A DNA stretch of 64,000 bases, taken from positions 2,294,001 to 2,358,000 of the forward strand of contig NZ_CP046027.1 of NCBI RefSeq assembly GCF_009671065.1, read 5' to 3'. The position numbers and the translations under genes were made by a program. Below are positions 32,527 through 42,148 of the stretch, in pieces. The DNA is from Neisseria brasiliensis (GTDB lineage: Bacteria; Pseudomonadota; Gammaproteobacteria; Burkholderiales; Neisseriaceae). The notes beneath the pieces were generated by a model, which saw nothing but the letters and a program-made list of their open reading frames with translations, had not been told where the DNA came from and did no database searches. Position 1 is the stretch's first letter. Each line of letters begins with the position of its first letter.

Positions 32527-33600
32527 TCAAATCGAATATTCGATTAATTCGTTTTGCGAGAAGATGTAGATTTGCTTCGGCACCAAAGCCAGCTCGCTGC
32601 CCACGGCCAAGGCCAATCGGGCGGCATCGCTGCCGGCTAGGGTGATGTGCACGTCGCGGTTGTCGTGTTTGACGGTGACGTGGGTCAAAGCGCCGACAGC
32701 GTGGATTTTTTCAACCGCGGCGGTCAGCATCGGCGTTTGGCCGGCTTGGGCGATTTGCCATTCGTGCGGGCGGATATAGCCGGTGGCCAATTGTTCCTGC
32801 CATTTGTATTGGCGGTCGAGCGGCCATTGGTAGCTGCCGTAATGCCACACTCCTTTTTCGATACGGCCTTCGAAGGCATCGGTTTCGCCCAAAAATTCAG
32901 TGACAAACGCATTTTCCGGCTGGCGGTAAATGTGGTCTGCGCTGCCGGTTTGCTCGATGTGGCCGTGGTTCATCACCACAATTTCATCGGATACTTCCAA
33001 GGCTTCTTCTTGGTCGTGGGTGACGAGAATGCTGGTCACGCCGAGATTATGGTGAATGTCGCGCAGCCATGTGCGCAATTCTTTGCGAACCTTGGCATCG
33101 AGCGCGCCGAATGGTTCGTCCAGCAGCAGTAATTTGGGTTCTACCGCCAAAGCGCGGGCAAGGGCGATGCGTTGGCGCTGGCCGCCTGAAAGCTGGTGCG
33201 GATAAGATTTGGACAAATGCGAAAGCTGCACCAAACCCAATAATTCTTCTACTTTGGCGCGGATTTTTTCTTTGCTCGGGCGCTTGCTTTTCGGCAATAC
33301 GGTCAAGCCGAAAGCCACGTTGTCGAACACGTTCATGTGGCGGAACAAGGCGTAATGTTGGAATACAAAGCCGACTTTGCGGTCGCGCACATGTTTGTCG
33401 GTAACGTCTTGGCCGTCGAACAGAATCTTGCCGTTGTCGGAAGTTTCCAAGCCGGCAATGATGCGCAACAGCGTGGTTTTGCCGCAGCCGGATGGGCCGA
33501 GTAGCGAAACCAGTTTGCCGGTCGGCACGTTTAGATTGATGTTTTTCAGCGCGTGGAAATTTCCGAAATGTTTGTTTAAGTTTTCAATGGTGATGCTCAT
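32527..33600 (-). CDS. cysA: Sulfate/thiosulfate ABC transporter ATP-binding protein
   Basis: A 357-residue importer ATPase. Walker A GPSGCGKTT (about residues 34-42), signature LSGGQRQRIALARAL, Walker B LLLLDEPFGALD and switch His in LVTHDQEEALE; the last ~115 residues form a TOBE-type regulatory domain. It energises sulfate uptake through CysT and CysW. Its ATG overlaps the cysW stop by four bases (ATGA), indicating coupled translation. Last gene of cysTWA; the binding protein is not in the window. Confidence 0.95.
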   Translation of the reverse strand: MSITIENLNKHFGNFHALKNINLNVPTGKLVSLLGPSGCGKTTLLRIIAGLETSDNGKILFDGQDVTDKHVRDRKVGFVFQHYALFRHMNVFDNVAFGLTVLPKSKRPSKEKIRAKVEELLGLVQLSHLSKSYPHQLSGGQRQRIALARALAVEPKLLLLDEPFGALDAKVRKELRTWLRDIHHNLGVTSILVTHDQEEALEVSDEIVVMNHGHIEQTGSADHIYRQPENAFVTEFLGETDAFEGRIEKGVWHYGSYQWPLDRQYKWQEQLATGYIRPHEWQIAQAGQTPMLTAAVEKIHAVGALTHVTVKHDNRDVHITLAGSDAARLALAVGSELALVPKQIYIFSQNELIEYSI

Positions 33601-34454
33601 GCGTTTCTCTCCGCTGCGGCGAGTTTTTTCTCTTGCATTTTGGTGATGAAGTTTTGTATGGCTAAGGTGGCTAAGGCCAATAAGGCCAATACGCCGGATA
33701 GGGCAAAGGCACCGGTAAAGTTGTATTCGTTGTAGAAGATTTCTACCAAAAGCGGGATGGTGTTGGTTTCACCGCGAATATGGCCGGACACCACGCTGAC
33801 GGCACCAAATTCACCCATGGCGCGCGCGTTAGTCAGAATCACGCCGTAGAGCAGCGCCCATTTGATATTGGGCAGGGTCACGCGCCAAAACATTTGCCAG
33901 CCGCTCGCGCCCAAAGTCAAGGCCGCCTGCTCTTCGCTGTCGCCTTGCGCCTGCATCAGCGGAATCAGTTCACGCGCCACAAAGGGAAAGGTTACAAACA
34001 AAGTGGCCAACACAATACCCGGAATGGCAAAAATAATCTGAATGCCTTGCGCTTCGAGCCAGCCGCCCAAAACAGTGTGTGCGCCAAACAGCAATACAAA
34101 CATCAAACCGGCCACCACCGGAGACACGGAAAACGGCAAATCGAGCAAAGTCGTCAGCAATTGTTTGCCGCGAAAATCAAAGCGCGTGAGCAGCCAAGCC
34201 ATGGCAATGCCCAACACAGCATTCACCGGCACCACAATGGCAGCGGTAATCAAGGTCAATTGAATGGCCGACCATGCTTCGGGATCGGTAATCGACTGCA
34301 CATACAAATCCCAACCGCCTTTTAGGGCTTCGTAAAACACCGCCACCAGCGGCACCACCAGCATCACCAGCAGGAATAGCAAGGCAATCGCGGTTAAGGT
34401 GAAACGCAGCCAGCGCGGCTCGGTTAGGTTTGGATTGGAAGAATGGGTTTGCAT
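33597..34454 (-). CDS. cysW: Sulfate ABC transporter permease CysW
   Basis: A 285-residue inner-membrane permease with about six transmembrane helices. The EAA loop that contacts the ATPase is EEQAALTLGASGWQMFWRV, and RAMGEFGAVSVVSG is the typical end of the CysW/CysT motif. I chose ATG 34454; a TTG two codons earlier is possible. It follows cysT by 42 bases that contain one DUS, and overlaps cysA. Confidence 0.94.
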   Translation of the reverse strand: MQTHSSNPNLTEPRWLRFTLTAIALLFLLVMLVVPLVAVFYEALKGGWDLYVQSITDPEAWSAIQLTLITAAIVVPVNAVLGIAMAWLLTRFDFRGKQLLTTLLDLPFSVSPVVAGLMFVLLFGAHTVLGGWLEAQGIQIIFAIPGIVLATLFVTFPFVARELIPLMQAQGDSEEQAALTLGASGWQMFWRVTLPNIKWALLYGVILTNARAMGEFGAVSVVSGHIRGETNTIPLLVEIFYNEYNFTGAFALSGVLALLALATLAIQNFITKMQEKKLAAAERNA

Positions 34455-34496
34455 AATCAATATCTTTTTTCTATTCCAAAAGTTTCAGACGGCCTA

Positions 34497-35333
34497 TCAG
34501 GCTTTGGCGCCGGCACGTTTGCTTAATGCCCATTGTGTTACGTTTAAGGCAAATAAAATCGCAAACGAAATCATCAGCATAAATAACGCCACCGCCGATG
34601 CACCCTGCACATCAAATTGCTCCAGTTTGCCGGTAATAATCAACGGCAAAATCTCGGAAACCATCGGAATATTGCCCGCAATAAAAATTACCGAGCCGTA
34701 TTCGCCTGTTGCGCGGGCAAACATCATACCTGCGCCGGTGATCAAAGCCGGCATGATTTCCGGCAGTAACACGCGGCGAAAAGTGGTGAAGCGGTTGGCA
34801 CCCAAAGTGGCCGCAGCTTCTTCGTATTCGCCTGATAATTCCTCCAATACCGGCTGCACGGCACGGACGATAAATGGAAGGCTCACCACCACCAGCGCAA
34901 TCCAAATACCAATGGGGGTAAAGGCAATTTTGATGCCCAAAGGCTCGAACCATTGGCCGATCCAGCCATTCGGCGCGTATAAAGTTGCCAAGGCAATACC
35001 GATGACGGCGGTAGGCAGGGCAAAGGGTAAATCCACCAAAGCATTTACCAGACTTTTGCCGGGAAATTCATAGCGCACCAACACCCACGCGACCAAAGTG
35101 CCGAACACGATATTGGTCAGCATGGCGTAAAACGACATTTTCAGAGTCAGCCATACCGCTGCCAAAACATTGGGCTCGGCGATGGTTTGCCAAAAAGCCG
35201 TCCAACCGATTTCGCCGGCTTTGGCCGCCATCATGGCAAACGGCAACACGACCAAAAGCGACAAGCACAACACGGTTAGCCCTAAGCTGATTTTAAAACC
35301 GGGTAAGACGCTGGGGGTTTTCAGTAATAACAT
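34497..35333 (-). CDS. cysT: Sulfate ABC transporter permease CysT
   Basis: A 278-residue permease and first gene of cysTWA. About six membrane helices; EAA loop EYEEAAATLGANRFTTFRRV and ARATGEYGSVIFIAGN mark the CysT/CysU family. With CysW it forms the channel for sulfate/thiosulfate. No CysB-type operator could be identified in the short upstream region, which holds one DUS at about 35379. Confidence 0.94.
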   Translation of the reverse strand: MLLLKTPSVLPGFKISLGLTVLCLSLLVVLPFAMMAAKAGEIGWTAFWQTIAEPNVLAAVWLTLKMSFYAMLTNIVFGTLVAWVLVRYEFPGKSLVNALVDLPFALPTAVIGIALATLYAPNGWIGQWFEPLGIKIAFTPIGIWIALVVVSLPFIVRAVQPVLEELSGEYEEAAATLGANRFTTFRRVLLPEIMPALITGAGMMFARATGEYGSVIFIAGNIPMVSEILPLIITGKLEQFDVQGASAVALFMLMISFAILFALNVTQWALSKRAGAKA

Positions 35334-35467
35334 GGTTTGATAACAGAATAGTGATTATGGGCGTCACTTTATAGAAGCCGTCTGAAAAAGGGAAAGAATG
35401 GTTTGTTTATTGCAAAGATGATTTTGTTATATATGCTTGTGGGGGATTGGTTTCGTTAAATATAAAA

Positions 35468-35499
35468 AGGCCGTCTGAAACTCATGTTTCAGACGGCCT
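35468..35499 (-). terminator. DUS inverted pair after trpD
   Basis: Inverted DUS copies at 35468-35479 and 35488-35499, with flanking A and T runs, fourteen bases beyond the trpD stop. Confidence 0.75.
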
Positions 35500-35513
35500 T
35501 TGAAGACAATAGC

Positions 35514-36545
35514 TTATGCGGCAAACTGTCGGCTAAATTCGATAAATTCCGCTTTTTTGGCTTTAGCCTTACCCGAATCAATCGCTTCTTGGGCGGCTGC
35601 GACACCAGCAGCCAAAGAGTCCACTACGTTGCCTGCATACAAAGCCGCGGCAGCGTTGAGCACCACAATGTCGCGCGCCGCACCGTGTTCACCGTTTAAG
35701 ACGGCATCCATTTTTTGCAGCGATTCTTCGCTGTTTTCCACGCGGATGTCGTCAAGGTTGCGGCGGATTTCCATGCCGAAATCTTGCGGGTTGATGTCGT
35801 ATTCATGGATGGTGCAGTCTTTCAATTCGGCCACGCGAGTATTGCCGGTAAGGGTGATTTCGTCCAAACCGCCTTTGCCACAGACTACCAGCACATGTTT
35901 CGAACCCAATTGCTGCAATACGCGTGAGAGAATGCCGCACAAATCAACGTGGAACACGCCCAAAAGCTGGTTCGGCGCACCTGCCGGATTGGTTAATGGA
36001 CCTAAAATATTGAAAATGCTGCGGAAGCCCAATGAGCGGCGCACCGGTGCAACATGGCGCATGGCGCTGTGGTGGTTTTGTGCAAACATAAAACCAATGC
36101 CGGTTTGCTCTATGCTTTGGGCAACTTGTTCGGGCGATACATTCAACACCGCGCCCATTTGTTCCATTACATCGGCCGCACCGCTGAAAGAAGACACCGA
36201 GCGGCCGCCGTGTTTCGCCACTTTGGCACCGGCTGCGGCCGCCACAAACATGGCCGTGGTTGAGATATTGAAGGTTTTTGCACCATCACCGCCTGTGCCG
36301 ACGATATCGACCAAATTATCGGCATGGTTCACCGCCACTTTGGTGGAAAACTCACGCATCACGGCTGCGGCAGCAGTGATTTCAGATACAGTTTCCACTT
36401 TAATGCGCAAGCCGGTCATAATCGCCGCGATTTGCTCCGGCGGCACTTGACCGCTCATGATTTGGCGCATCAAATCGGTCATTTCATCGTAAAAAAGCTC
36501 GTTGTTGCTGATTAAACGTTCAATTGCCTGTTGCGGCGTAATCAT
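35514..36545 (-). CDS. trpD: Anthranilate phosphoribosyltransferase
   Basis: A 343-residue enzyme that joins anthranilate to phosphoribosyl pyrophosphate in tryptophan synthesis. The PRPP site is IVGTGGDGAKTFNIST, with KHGGRSVSSFSGAADVMEQMG and RSLGFRSIFNILGPLTNP as further family blocks. Full length. It lies downstream of trpG on the same strand, with one small membrane-protein gene between them; the other trp genes are not here. Confidence 0.95.
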   Translation of the reverse strand: MITPQQAIERLISNNELFYDEMTDLMRQIMSGQVPPEQIAAIMTGLRIKVETVSEITAAAAVMREFSTKVAVNHADNLVDIVGTGGDGAKTFNISTTAMFVAAAAGAKVAKHGGRSVSSFSGAADVMEQMGAVLNVSPEQVAQSIEQTGIGFMFAQNHHSAMRHVAPVRRSLGFRSIFNILGPLTNPAGAPNQLLGVFHVDLCGILSRVLQQLGSKHVLVVCGKGGLDEITLTGNTRVAELKDCTIHEYDINPQDFGMEIRRNLDDIRVENSEESLQKMDAVLNGEHGAARDIVVLNAAAALYAGNVVDSLAAGVAAAQEAIDSGKAKAKKAEFIEFSRQFAA

Positions 36546-36575
36546 GTGTTTTCCCTTCGGTATTTCAGATAAATG

Positions 36576-37073
36576 TTATGCGCTTTCTTGCAGCGTAGGC
36601 TCAGGTTTAGGCGGCGTACCGGCAAGCCAAGCACACAGCATTACCGAGCTTATGCAAAACCACAGCCAAATATAAGCCAATGCAGACCCAAAATCGGAAG
36701 GCGGCAGCCAAATGGTGTGCGCTTCCATGTAGTGGGTAATCATTTTAAACAGCCATGCGCCGATCACAATAGCCAAGAAAACAGCGGTGGCGCAAAAGCC
36801 GATAATATACCCGCCGCGTTTGTTGCGGTAAACCCGTTTGTCCACGCAAATGGCAACGGTAAGCAAAACCAAAGGTAGGCAGGTCAGGGTGGCATACAGC
36901 AGAATTTCAAAAAGATGGGCAGGTATGCCGGCAGGTGGTGGATGATAACCGTCTTGCCGTTCGGCCCATCGGAGAATCTGCCAATTGGCTTCGATAACGA
37001 GCAATGATACGCCGAAACCGCCCATGAGTGAATAGAGAAGCACTTGGCGGCTGGGATAAGATGGAGTGGCCAT
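36576..37073 (-). CDS. Four-helix membrane protein, unknown function
   Basis: A 165-residue hydrophobic protein with four predicted membrane spans (about residues 10-28, 52-74, 87-108 and 128-148) and a short Pro/Glu-rich tail. No known motif. It sits between trpG and trpD with a 30-base gap to trpD, so it may be cotranscribed with trpD. No reason in the sequence links it to tryptophan synthesis. Confidence 0.7.
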   Translation of the reverse strand: MATPSYPSRQVLLYSLMGGFGVSLLVIEANWQILRWAERQDGYHPPPAGIPAHLFEILLYATLTCLPLVLLTVAICVDKRVYRNKRGGYIIGFCATAVFLAIVIGAWLFKMITHYMEAHTIWLPPSDFGSALAYIWLWFCISSVMLCAWLAGTPPKPEPTLQESA

Positions 37074-37337
37074 TACGCGGCAATATCCTTATTATTCTTG
37101 CCATAAATTATGGATTTGCCGATAGTGCAAATTTGAAATTTACGGTGGTTTGTGGAATCGATATTGAGCAAGCGTATGGCCGAATGTGTCGTGCCGAAAG
37201 GAGTTTCAGCACATAAAGAGCATAGATTATGAGGCCGTCTGGACATATTTTCGGATAAATAGATTCAGACGGCATTTATTATATGAAACTTCAGACCGCT
37301 GTCATGGCGGATAGTTCATTGAAATTGAATTTTTTAT

Positions 37338-37934
37338 TCAAGCAGCTTGAGCTTGGGGGCGAAAATCTTTGAATTCTTCCAAGAAATTACGCAACATGTC
37401 GTGGCCGTGTTCGGTCAACAAGGCTTCGGGATGGAATTGCACGCCTTCGATGGCATATTGCTTGTGGCGCACGCCCATGATTTCTTGGTCATCCGTCCAT
37501 GCGGTAACTTCAAGGCAATCGGGCAGGGTGTGGCGATCGATCACCAAGCTGTGATAGCGCGTGCAAGTCACGGGATTAGGCAAACCTTTAAACATGCCCT
37601 GATTGGTGTGATGAACCGGCGAAACTTTGCCATGCATTAAGGTTTGCGCACGCACTACATTGCCGCCAAACGCTTCGCCGATGGTTTGATGGCCGAGACA
37701 CACGCCCATAATCGGCAGCTTACCGGCAAAATACTGCATGGCGGCCACGGAAATGCCTGCTTCTTTCGGTGAACACGGGCCGGGGCCGATAATCAGGTAT
37801 TGTGGTTTGAGCGCGGCGATTTCTTCCAATGTAATGTCGTCATTACGGCGCACCACGACTTCTTGGCCGAGTTCGGCAAAATATTGCACGATGTTGTAGG
37901 TGAAGCTATCGTAGTTATCAATAAAGAGTAGCAT
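37338..37934 (-). CDS. trpG: Anthranilate synthase component II (glutamine amidotransferase)
   Basis: A 198-residue class I glutamine amidotransferase that supplies ammonia to TrpE. The catalytic Cys is in GVCLGHQTIGEAFGG (about residue 79), the oxyanion block is GPGPCSPKEAG, and His-Glu are in VQFHPEALLTEHG. LLFIDNYDSFTYNIVQYF is the family N-terminus. Such subunits often also serve p-aminobenzoate synthase. The 264-base gap to the next gene downstream carries degenerate DUS copies and nothing else seen. Confidence 0.94.
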   Translation of the reverse strand: MLLFIDNYDSFTYNIVQYFAELGQEVVVRRNDDITLEEIAALKPQYLIIGPGPCSPKEAGISVAAMQYFAGKLPIMGVCLGHQTIGEAFGGNVVRAQTLMHGKVSPVHHTNQGMFKGLPNPVTCTRYHSLVIDRHTLPDCLEVTAWTDDQEIMGVRHKQYAIEGVQFHPEALLTEHGHDMLRNFLEEFKDFRPQAQAA

Positions 37935-38033
37935 TTAATTTATAACCTTTTGATTTATATATGATAAATTGATAATTTATCTGCTTTATACCCCATTGTT
38001 TACCCCCTTATTGATTGGCTGGTTTCAGACGAC

Positions 38034-38369
38034 CTAATTTTTCACCAACGCCAAGTTATCGGGATCATTGATAAACAACCACATTTTTTCATCGGTGGTA
38101 AACACGCCGTTGCGAATGAGATAGTGCAAATCGTGTTTGACTTGTGCATCGGCTTTGCGTATCACCACGCGCATATTGTTGCGGAATGCAGCCATTTCAA
38201 GAATTTTGGCGGCAAACTTCGGCTGGTGTAAACGGGCATGGGCGAGCGGATTGCGGTGGATGTATTCATTTAATTTGCGGGCGCTGCTTTTGAAATCGGT
38301 GTGCAGCGGGTCGATGAATACGATGTGAAACGGCATCCGGCTGAGGTAATCGTGTTCGATATCCATCAT
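38034..38369 (-). CDS. Conserved hypothetical protein
   Basis: A 111-residue protein of unknown function with a mixed alpha/beta composition: FHIVFIDPLHTDFKSSARKL, a basic middle and KMWLFINDPDNLALVKN at the end. No transmembrane helix, signal or cysteine. Two tandem ATG codons (38369 and 38366) are both possible starts. Its 3' end overlaps a variant uptake sequence (TTCAGACGACCT at 38025-38036, mucosa type). Confidence 0.65.
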   Translation of the reverse strand: MMDIEHDYLSRMPFHIVFIDPLHTDFKSSARKLNEYIHRNPLAHARLHQPKFAAKILEMAAFRNNMRVVIRKADAQVKHDLHYLIRNGVFTTDEKMWLFINDPDNLALVKN

Positions 38370-38419
38370 CTGCGCCTTTTCTGTTAAATCTTGAATGATG
38401 TTTATCTTATCAGCAATTC

Positions 38420-38467
38420 AGGCCGTCTGAAAGAATTTTTGCGTGGGGAAATTCTTTCAGACGGCCT
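38420..38467 (-). terminator. DUS hairpin with extended stem
   Basis: A 19-bp stem (38420-38438 and 38449-38467) in which the DUS pair is extended by seven further paired bases, with a 10-base loop. Twenty bases after the EEP-family stop. Confidence 0.78.
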
Positions 38468-38486
38468 GTTTTCATGCTGCATTGCT

Positions 38487-39248
38487 TTACGGCAATTTCG
38501 GTTTGACTTTCACGCTTAAAGGCAGATGGTCGGAAAGCATTTGCCAGTTGCGGCTGTTGTGGATTTGGGTTTCCATGATGTCCAAATTGCGCGTATAAAC
38601 CCGGTCAAGGCTCAGCAGCGGCATGCGGGAAGGGAAGGTTTTCGGGCGTTTGCCCTTGCTGTCGAGAAACACTTCATCTAGGTTGAGGGCTTTGCCCAGC
38701 GAAATGGCCGATTTATAGCGCCAATCGTTGAAGTCGCCGGCAATAATCAATGGGCTTTGGGTATCGATGTGTTGGCTGACGTATTCAAAAATCGTCTGAT
38801 ATTGCTTGGCGCGGTCGGGTTCACGCAAATTCAGGTGGGCGCACAAACACACTAAAGGAACATCCCAGCCTTCCGGTAATACTTCGCAATGCAACATGCC
38901 GCGCTGCTCGTGTTTATTGACTGTAATATTCAGATTATTGCGGGTTTCTAGCGGTAGATGGCTGAGGATGGCATTACCGTGGTGGCGTTGCGGATAGATG
39001 GCATTTTTGCCGTAGCTGCGGTTGAAAGAGAGATGGTTACCCAGCACATCATAATGCGGCTCGCTCGGGTATTCGAGAATTTTGCTGCTGCGGTTGGTGT
39101 GCATACCTTGCACTTCTTGAAGAAACAATACATCTGAATTGAGCGATTGCAAGGCATCGCCCATGCTGTCGAGCTGGTATTTGCGGTTGAGCGCAGACAT
39201 GCCTTTGTGCATATTGTAGGACGTAATGGTAACGGGACGTGGTGACAT
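38487..39248 (-). CDS. Endonuclease/exonuclease/phosphatase-family protein
   Basis: A 253-residue EEP-fold hydrolase. Motifs: TSYNMHKGMSALNRK (metal-binding Asn), VLFLQEVQG (catalytic Glu), CAHLNL, IIAGDFNDWR and LSDHLPLSVKVK (His). Similar proteins are annotated as phosphodiesterases or nucleases and often lie beside cardiolipin synthase genes; no such partner is seen here. Substrate, whether DNA, RNA or phospholipid, is unknown. Confidence 0.82.
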   Translation of the reverse strand: MSPRPVTITSYNMHKGMSALNRKYQLDSMGDALQSLNSDVLFLQEVQGMHTNRSSKILEYPSEPHYDVLGNHLSFNRSYGKNAIYPQRHHGNAILSHLPLETRNNLNITVNKHEQRGMLHCEVLPEGWDVPLVCLCAHLNLREPDRAKQYQTIFEYVSQHIDTQSPLIIAGDFNDWRYKSAISLGKALNLDEVFLDSKGKRPKTFPSRMPLLSLDRVYTRNLDIMETQIHNSRNWQMLSDHLPLSVKVKPKLP

Positions 39249-39400
39249 GACGTGACCTCACTGTGTGTTTTGTTATGCGTCGGCTCATGATTGGATTTTT
39301 ATTGAAGCCGACTGTTTTCCTCATTACAGTATAACACCATAAACGCTATGGTTTTTTTGCGCTATGTAAAAAAACTTCATTTTTAGCAAGCACTAATAAG

Positions 39401-39442
39401 ATGAAAGGCCGTCTGAAAACTAAGTTTCAGACGGCCTTTCAT
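39401..39442 (-). terminator. DUS hairpin after rnr
   Basis: An 18-bp perfect stem (39401-39418 and 39425-39442) with a six-base loop; DUS copies form the core. Nineteen bases beyond the rnr stop. Confidence 0.78.
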
Positions 39443-39460
39443 ACGCCTAAATACTAAACA

Positions 39461-41935
39461 TTAAGACTTGGCTTTGCTGCGGCCTTTGCGTTTGCCGGCA
39501 TGCTCACCGCTGCTTTTCACTTTGACTTTCACGCCTTTCTTTTTCGATGATTTTTTGCTTTTTGCTGCTTTAGGTTTGGCAGCTTGCTTGTGCTCATCCG
39601 TTTTATGGCGTGAAGGTTTTTGCTTAGCGGCAGCCATTTGCTCGTCAATTTCTTTAGTCGACAGTTTTTTACTGCGGGTTTGGGCTTTTTCGGCTACGGC
39701 GGGCTGTCTGCTTTCGTTTTTGGCGGCAGCACGTGAATTTGAGCGACGGCTTTTTGTGCCGTTTTCATTGCCGTTTACCAATACCAAATCAATCTTGCTG
39801 GTGTCTAAATCGGCACGGGCAACCTTAACCATCAATTCATCGCCCATGCTGAAGCGCACCCCACTGCGTTCGCCTTCAATGGCCATGATTTCCGGACGGA
39901 AATTGAAATAATCTTCGCCTAAGTCGCTGATGTGCACCAAGCCGTCGATGTGGATGTCGTCTAAGGTGACAAAAATGCCGAAGCTGGTCATGCCGGAAAT
40001 TTTGCCTTTGAATACTTCACCCACTTTATCGCGCATGTAATAAGTTTTCAGCCAGTTTTCAACGTCTTTGCTGGCATCATCGGCACGGCGCTCGCAGAAC
40101 GAAGTATGCACACCCAAGGCCTGCCATGTTTTTTGCGGCGTGTATTTTTCGCCTTGCAACACGGCCTTAATGGCACGATGCACGGTCAAATCCGGATAGC
40201 GGCGGATGGGTGACGTGAAGTGGGCGTATGATTCGTAAGCCAAGCCAAAGTGGCCATCGTTATGAGGTTCATATACTGCCTGTTGCATCGAGCGCAACAT
40301 CATCACTTGTAGCAACTCTTCATCCGGTCGGCCTTTGAATTGCTGCGCCAAGGCGGCATAATCTTTCGGGGTCGGTTTATCGCCACCGCCCAAGGTCAAG
40401 CCCAGTAAACCCAATTGCTCGCGCAAGGTCGCCAATTTTTCCGGCGTTGGGCCTAAGTGGTTGCGGAATAGGGCGGTATGTTTGTTTTTCAGCAGAAAAT
40501 CTGCCGCACACACGTTCGCCGCCAGCATACATTCTTCAATCAGCTTATGCGCATCATTACGATGCACCGGCACGATTTTTTCGATTTTGCCATTGTCGTC
40601 GAAAATCATCTGCGTTTCCACGCTTTCAAATTCGACTGCGCCGCGATCTTGGCGTTTTTTCTGCAGCACTTGGAAAAGTTTATATAAGGTATCGATTTGC
40701 GGCTTCAGCGGATTATCAGAACCTTCTTGAATCCATTGCCATACTTGGTTGTACGTCAAGCGGGCGTGGGAGCGCATCACCGCCGGATAGAATTTATATT
40801 CTTTCACATTACCAGCATAAGTGATGGACATATCGCAAACCATACACAAACGCTCAACATCAGGATTCAGCGAGCAAATGCCGTTGGAAAGATTTTCAGG
40901 CAGCATCGGAATCACGCGGCGCGGAAAATACACGCTGGTGCTGCGCTCGATGGCATCATTGTCAATCGCATCGCCCGGGCGCACATAATGGCTGACATCG
41001 GCAATCGCCACTACCAAGCGGAAATTGCGGCCGATACGCTCGGCGTACACCGCATCGTCAAAGTCACGCGCGGTTTCGCCATCGATGGTCACCAAAGGCA
41101 AATCGCGTAAATCCACGCGGCCTTTCAAATCGCTTTTACGCACATGATCAGGAATTTTTGCAGCGGCTTTTTGGCAGGCTTCGCTAAATTGGTGTGGCAA
41201 ATGATGCTTGCGTACGGCAATTTCGATTTCCATGCCACTGTCGGCATATTCGCCCAACACTTCGATGATTTTGGCTACGGCAGGGCGGTGCAATTCAGGG
41301 TAGCTTTCGATTTCGGCCACAATCACTTGGCCGGATTCAGGCTTAAATTGCGCCACGCTTTCAGGCTCTAACACAATGCTTTGGGTTAAGCGTTTGTCTT
41401 CTGCTTCCAAAATCGCAATGCCGCGATCAATATAGAAACGACCAACCACTTGAACCTGCGCACGCTCAACAATATCCAGCACCATGCCTTCGCGGCGGCC
41501 GCGACGGTCGATACCGGCAGGGCGCACGGTGACAATATCGCCATGCATCACGCCGCGCATTTGGCGTTCGTATAAAACAAAATCGCCTTCGCCGGTTTTT
41601 TCCAGCGGCACAGCAAAACCGAAGCCGTCTTTATGCGCTTCGACACGACATTTAACCAAGGCCAGTTTATCCGCCGCACACACTGCGCCGCGACGGTTAA
41701 TCAATACCTGACCATCACGCGCCATGGCTTTCAGACGGCGTTCGAAAAATTCGTATTCTTCTTCTTTGATAGAAAGCTCGCGTGCCAAGGCATCGATTTT
41801 GGTTGGCACGCCTTTTTGTTCTAATAATTCAATCACCCACTCTCGGCTGGGCAACGGCTCAGCGTAACGTTGCTTTTCTCGCTCTAAGTAAGGATCTTTT
41901 TCTCGTAGATTTAATAATTTAATTTTTTTATTCAT
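39461..41935 (-). CDS. rnr: Ribonuclease R
   Basis: An 824-residue 3'-5' exoribonuclease. N-terminal winged-helix segment, cold-shock domains, the RNB catalytic domain with DGETARDFDDAVYAER (metal-binding aspartates) and SPIRRYPDLTVHR, then an S1 domain (GKISGMTSFGIFV...GLVHISDLG). From about residue 725 a long Lys/Ser/Arg/Ala-rich basic tail helps unwind structured RNA, as in other RNase R proteins. Start uncertain between ATG 41935 (MNKKIKLLN) and ATG 41950 (MSTVKMNKK); no strong ribosome site marks either. Divergent from the tRNA cluster. Confidence 0.95.
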   Translation of the reverse strand: MNKKIKLLNLREKDPYLEREKQRYAEPLPSREWVIELLEQKGVPTKIDALARELSIKEEEYEFFERRLKAMARDGQVLINRRGAVCAADKLALVKCRVEAHKDGFGFAVPLEKTGEGDFVLYERQMRGVMHGDIVTVRPAGIDRRGRREGMVLDIVERAQVQVVGRFYIDRGIAILEAEDKRLTQSIVLEPESVAQFKPESGQVIVAEIESYPELHRPAVAKIIEVLGEYADSGMEIEIAVRKHHLPHQFSEACQKAAAKIPDHVRKSDLKGRVDLRDLPLVTIDGETARDFDDAVYAERIGRNFRLVVAIADVSHYVRPGDAIDNDAIERSTSVYFPRRVIPMLPENLSNGICSLNPDVERLCMVCDMSITYAGNVKEYKFYPAVMRSHARLTYNQVWQWIQEGSDNPLKPQIDTLYKLFQVLQKKRQDRGAVEFESVETQMIFDDNGKIEKIVPVHRNDAHKLIEECMLAANVCAADFLLKNKHTALFRNHLGPTPEKLATLREQLGLLGLTLGGGDKPTPKDYAALAQQFKGRPDEELLQVMMLRSMQQAVYEPHNDGHFGLAYESYAHFTSPIRRYPDLTVHRAIKAVLQGEKYTPQKTWQALGVHTSFCERRADDASKDVENWLKTYYMRDKVGEVFKGKISGMTSFGIFVTLDDIHIDGLVHISDLGEDYFNFRPEIMAIEGERSGVRFSMGDELMVKVARADLDTSKIDLVLVNGNENGTKSRRSNSRAAAKNESRQPAVAEKAQTRSKKLSTKEIDEQMAAAKQKPSRHKTDEHKQAAKPKAAKSKKSSKKKGVKVKVKSSGEHAGKRKGRSKAKS

Positions 41936-41943
41936 TTTTACAG

Positions 41944-41971
41944 TTGACATTCTTCGTTGTAAATATATAAT
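41944..41971 (+). promoter_or_regulatory. Sigma-70 promoter of the tRNA-Leu cluster
   Basis: Perfect TTGACA (41944-41949) and TATAAT (41966-41971) hexamers with a 16-base spacer. The first tRNA starts about 60 bases further on. It overlaps the rnr 5' region on the other strand. Confidence 0.82.
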
Positions 41972-42031
41972 AGCCACTTCGTTTTCAGCAGCACCTTCGG
42001 TACTGTAACGTAAAACGATAAATAAAGCAAA

Positions 42032-42118
42032 GCCCAGGTGGCGGAATTGGTAGACGCGCTAGCTTCAGGTGCTAGTGTCCTCACGGGCGTGGAAGTTCGA
42101 GTCTTCTCCTGGGCACCA
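42032..42118 (+). tRNA. tRNA-Leu (CAG), copy 1
   Basis: An 87-nt class II tRNA with encoded CCA. Acceptor stem GCCCAGG/CCTGGGC, anticodon loop TTCAGGT between CTAGC and GCTAG, long variable arm, and T loop TTCGAGT. Anticodon CAG reads CUG. Confidence 0.96.
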
Positions 42119-42148
42119 TGATTGGTCTCTTTGCTTTAACAATTGAAT

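Noticed and set aside
35500..36450. A 316-codon plus-strand frame opposite trpD
   Set aside because: Shadow frame rich in Ala, Ser and Thr; trpD on the other strand is complete and full length.
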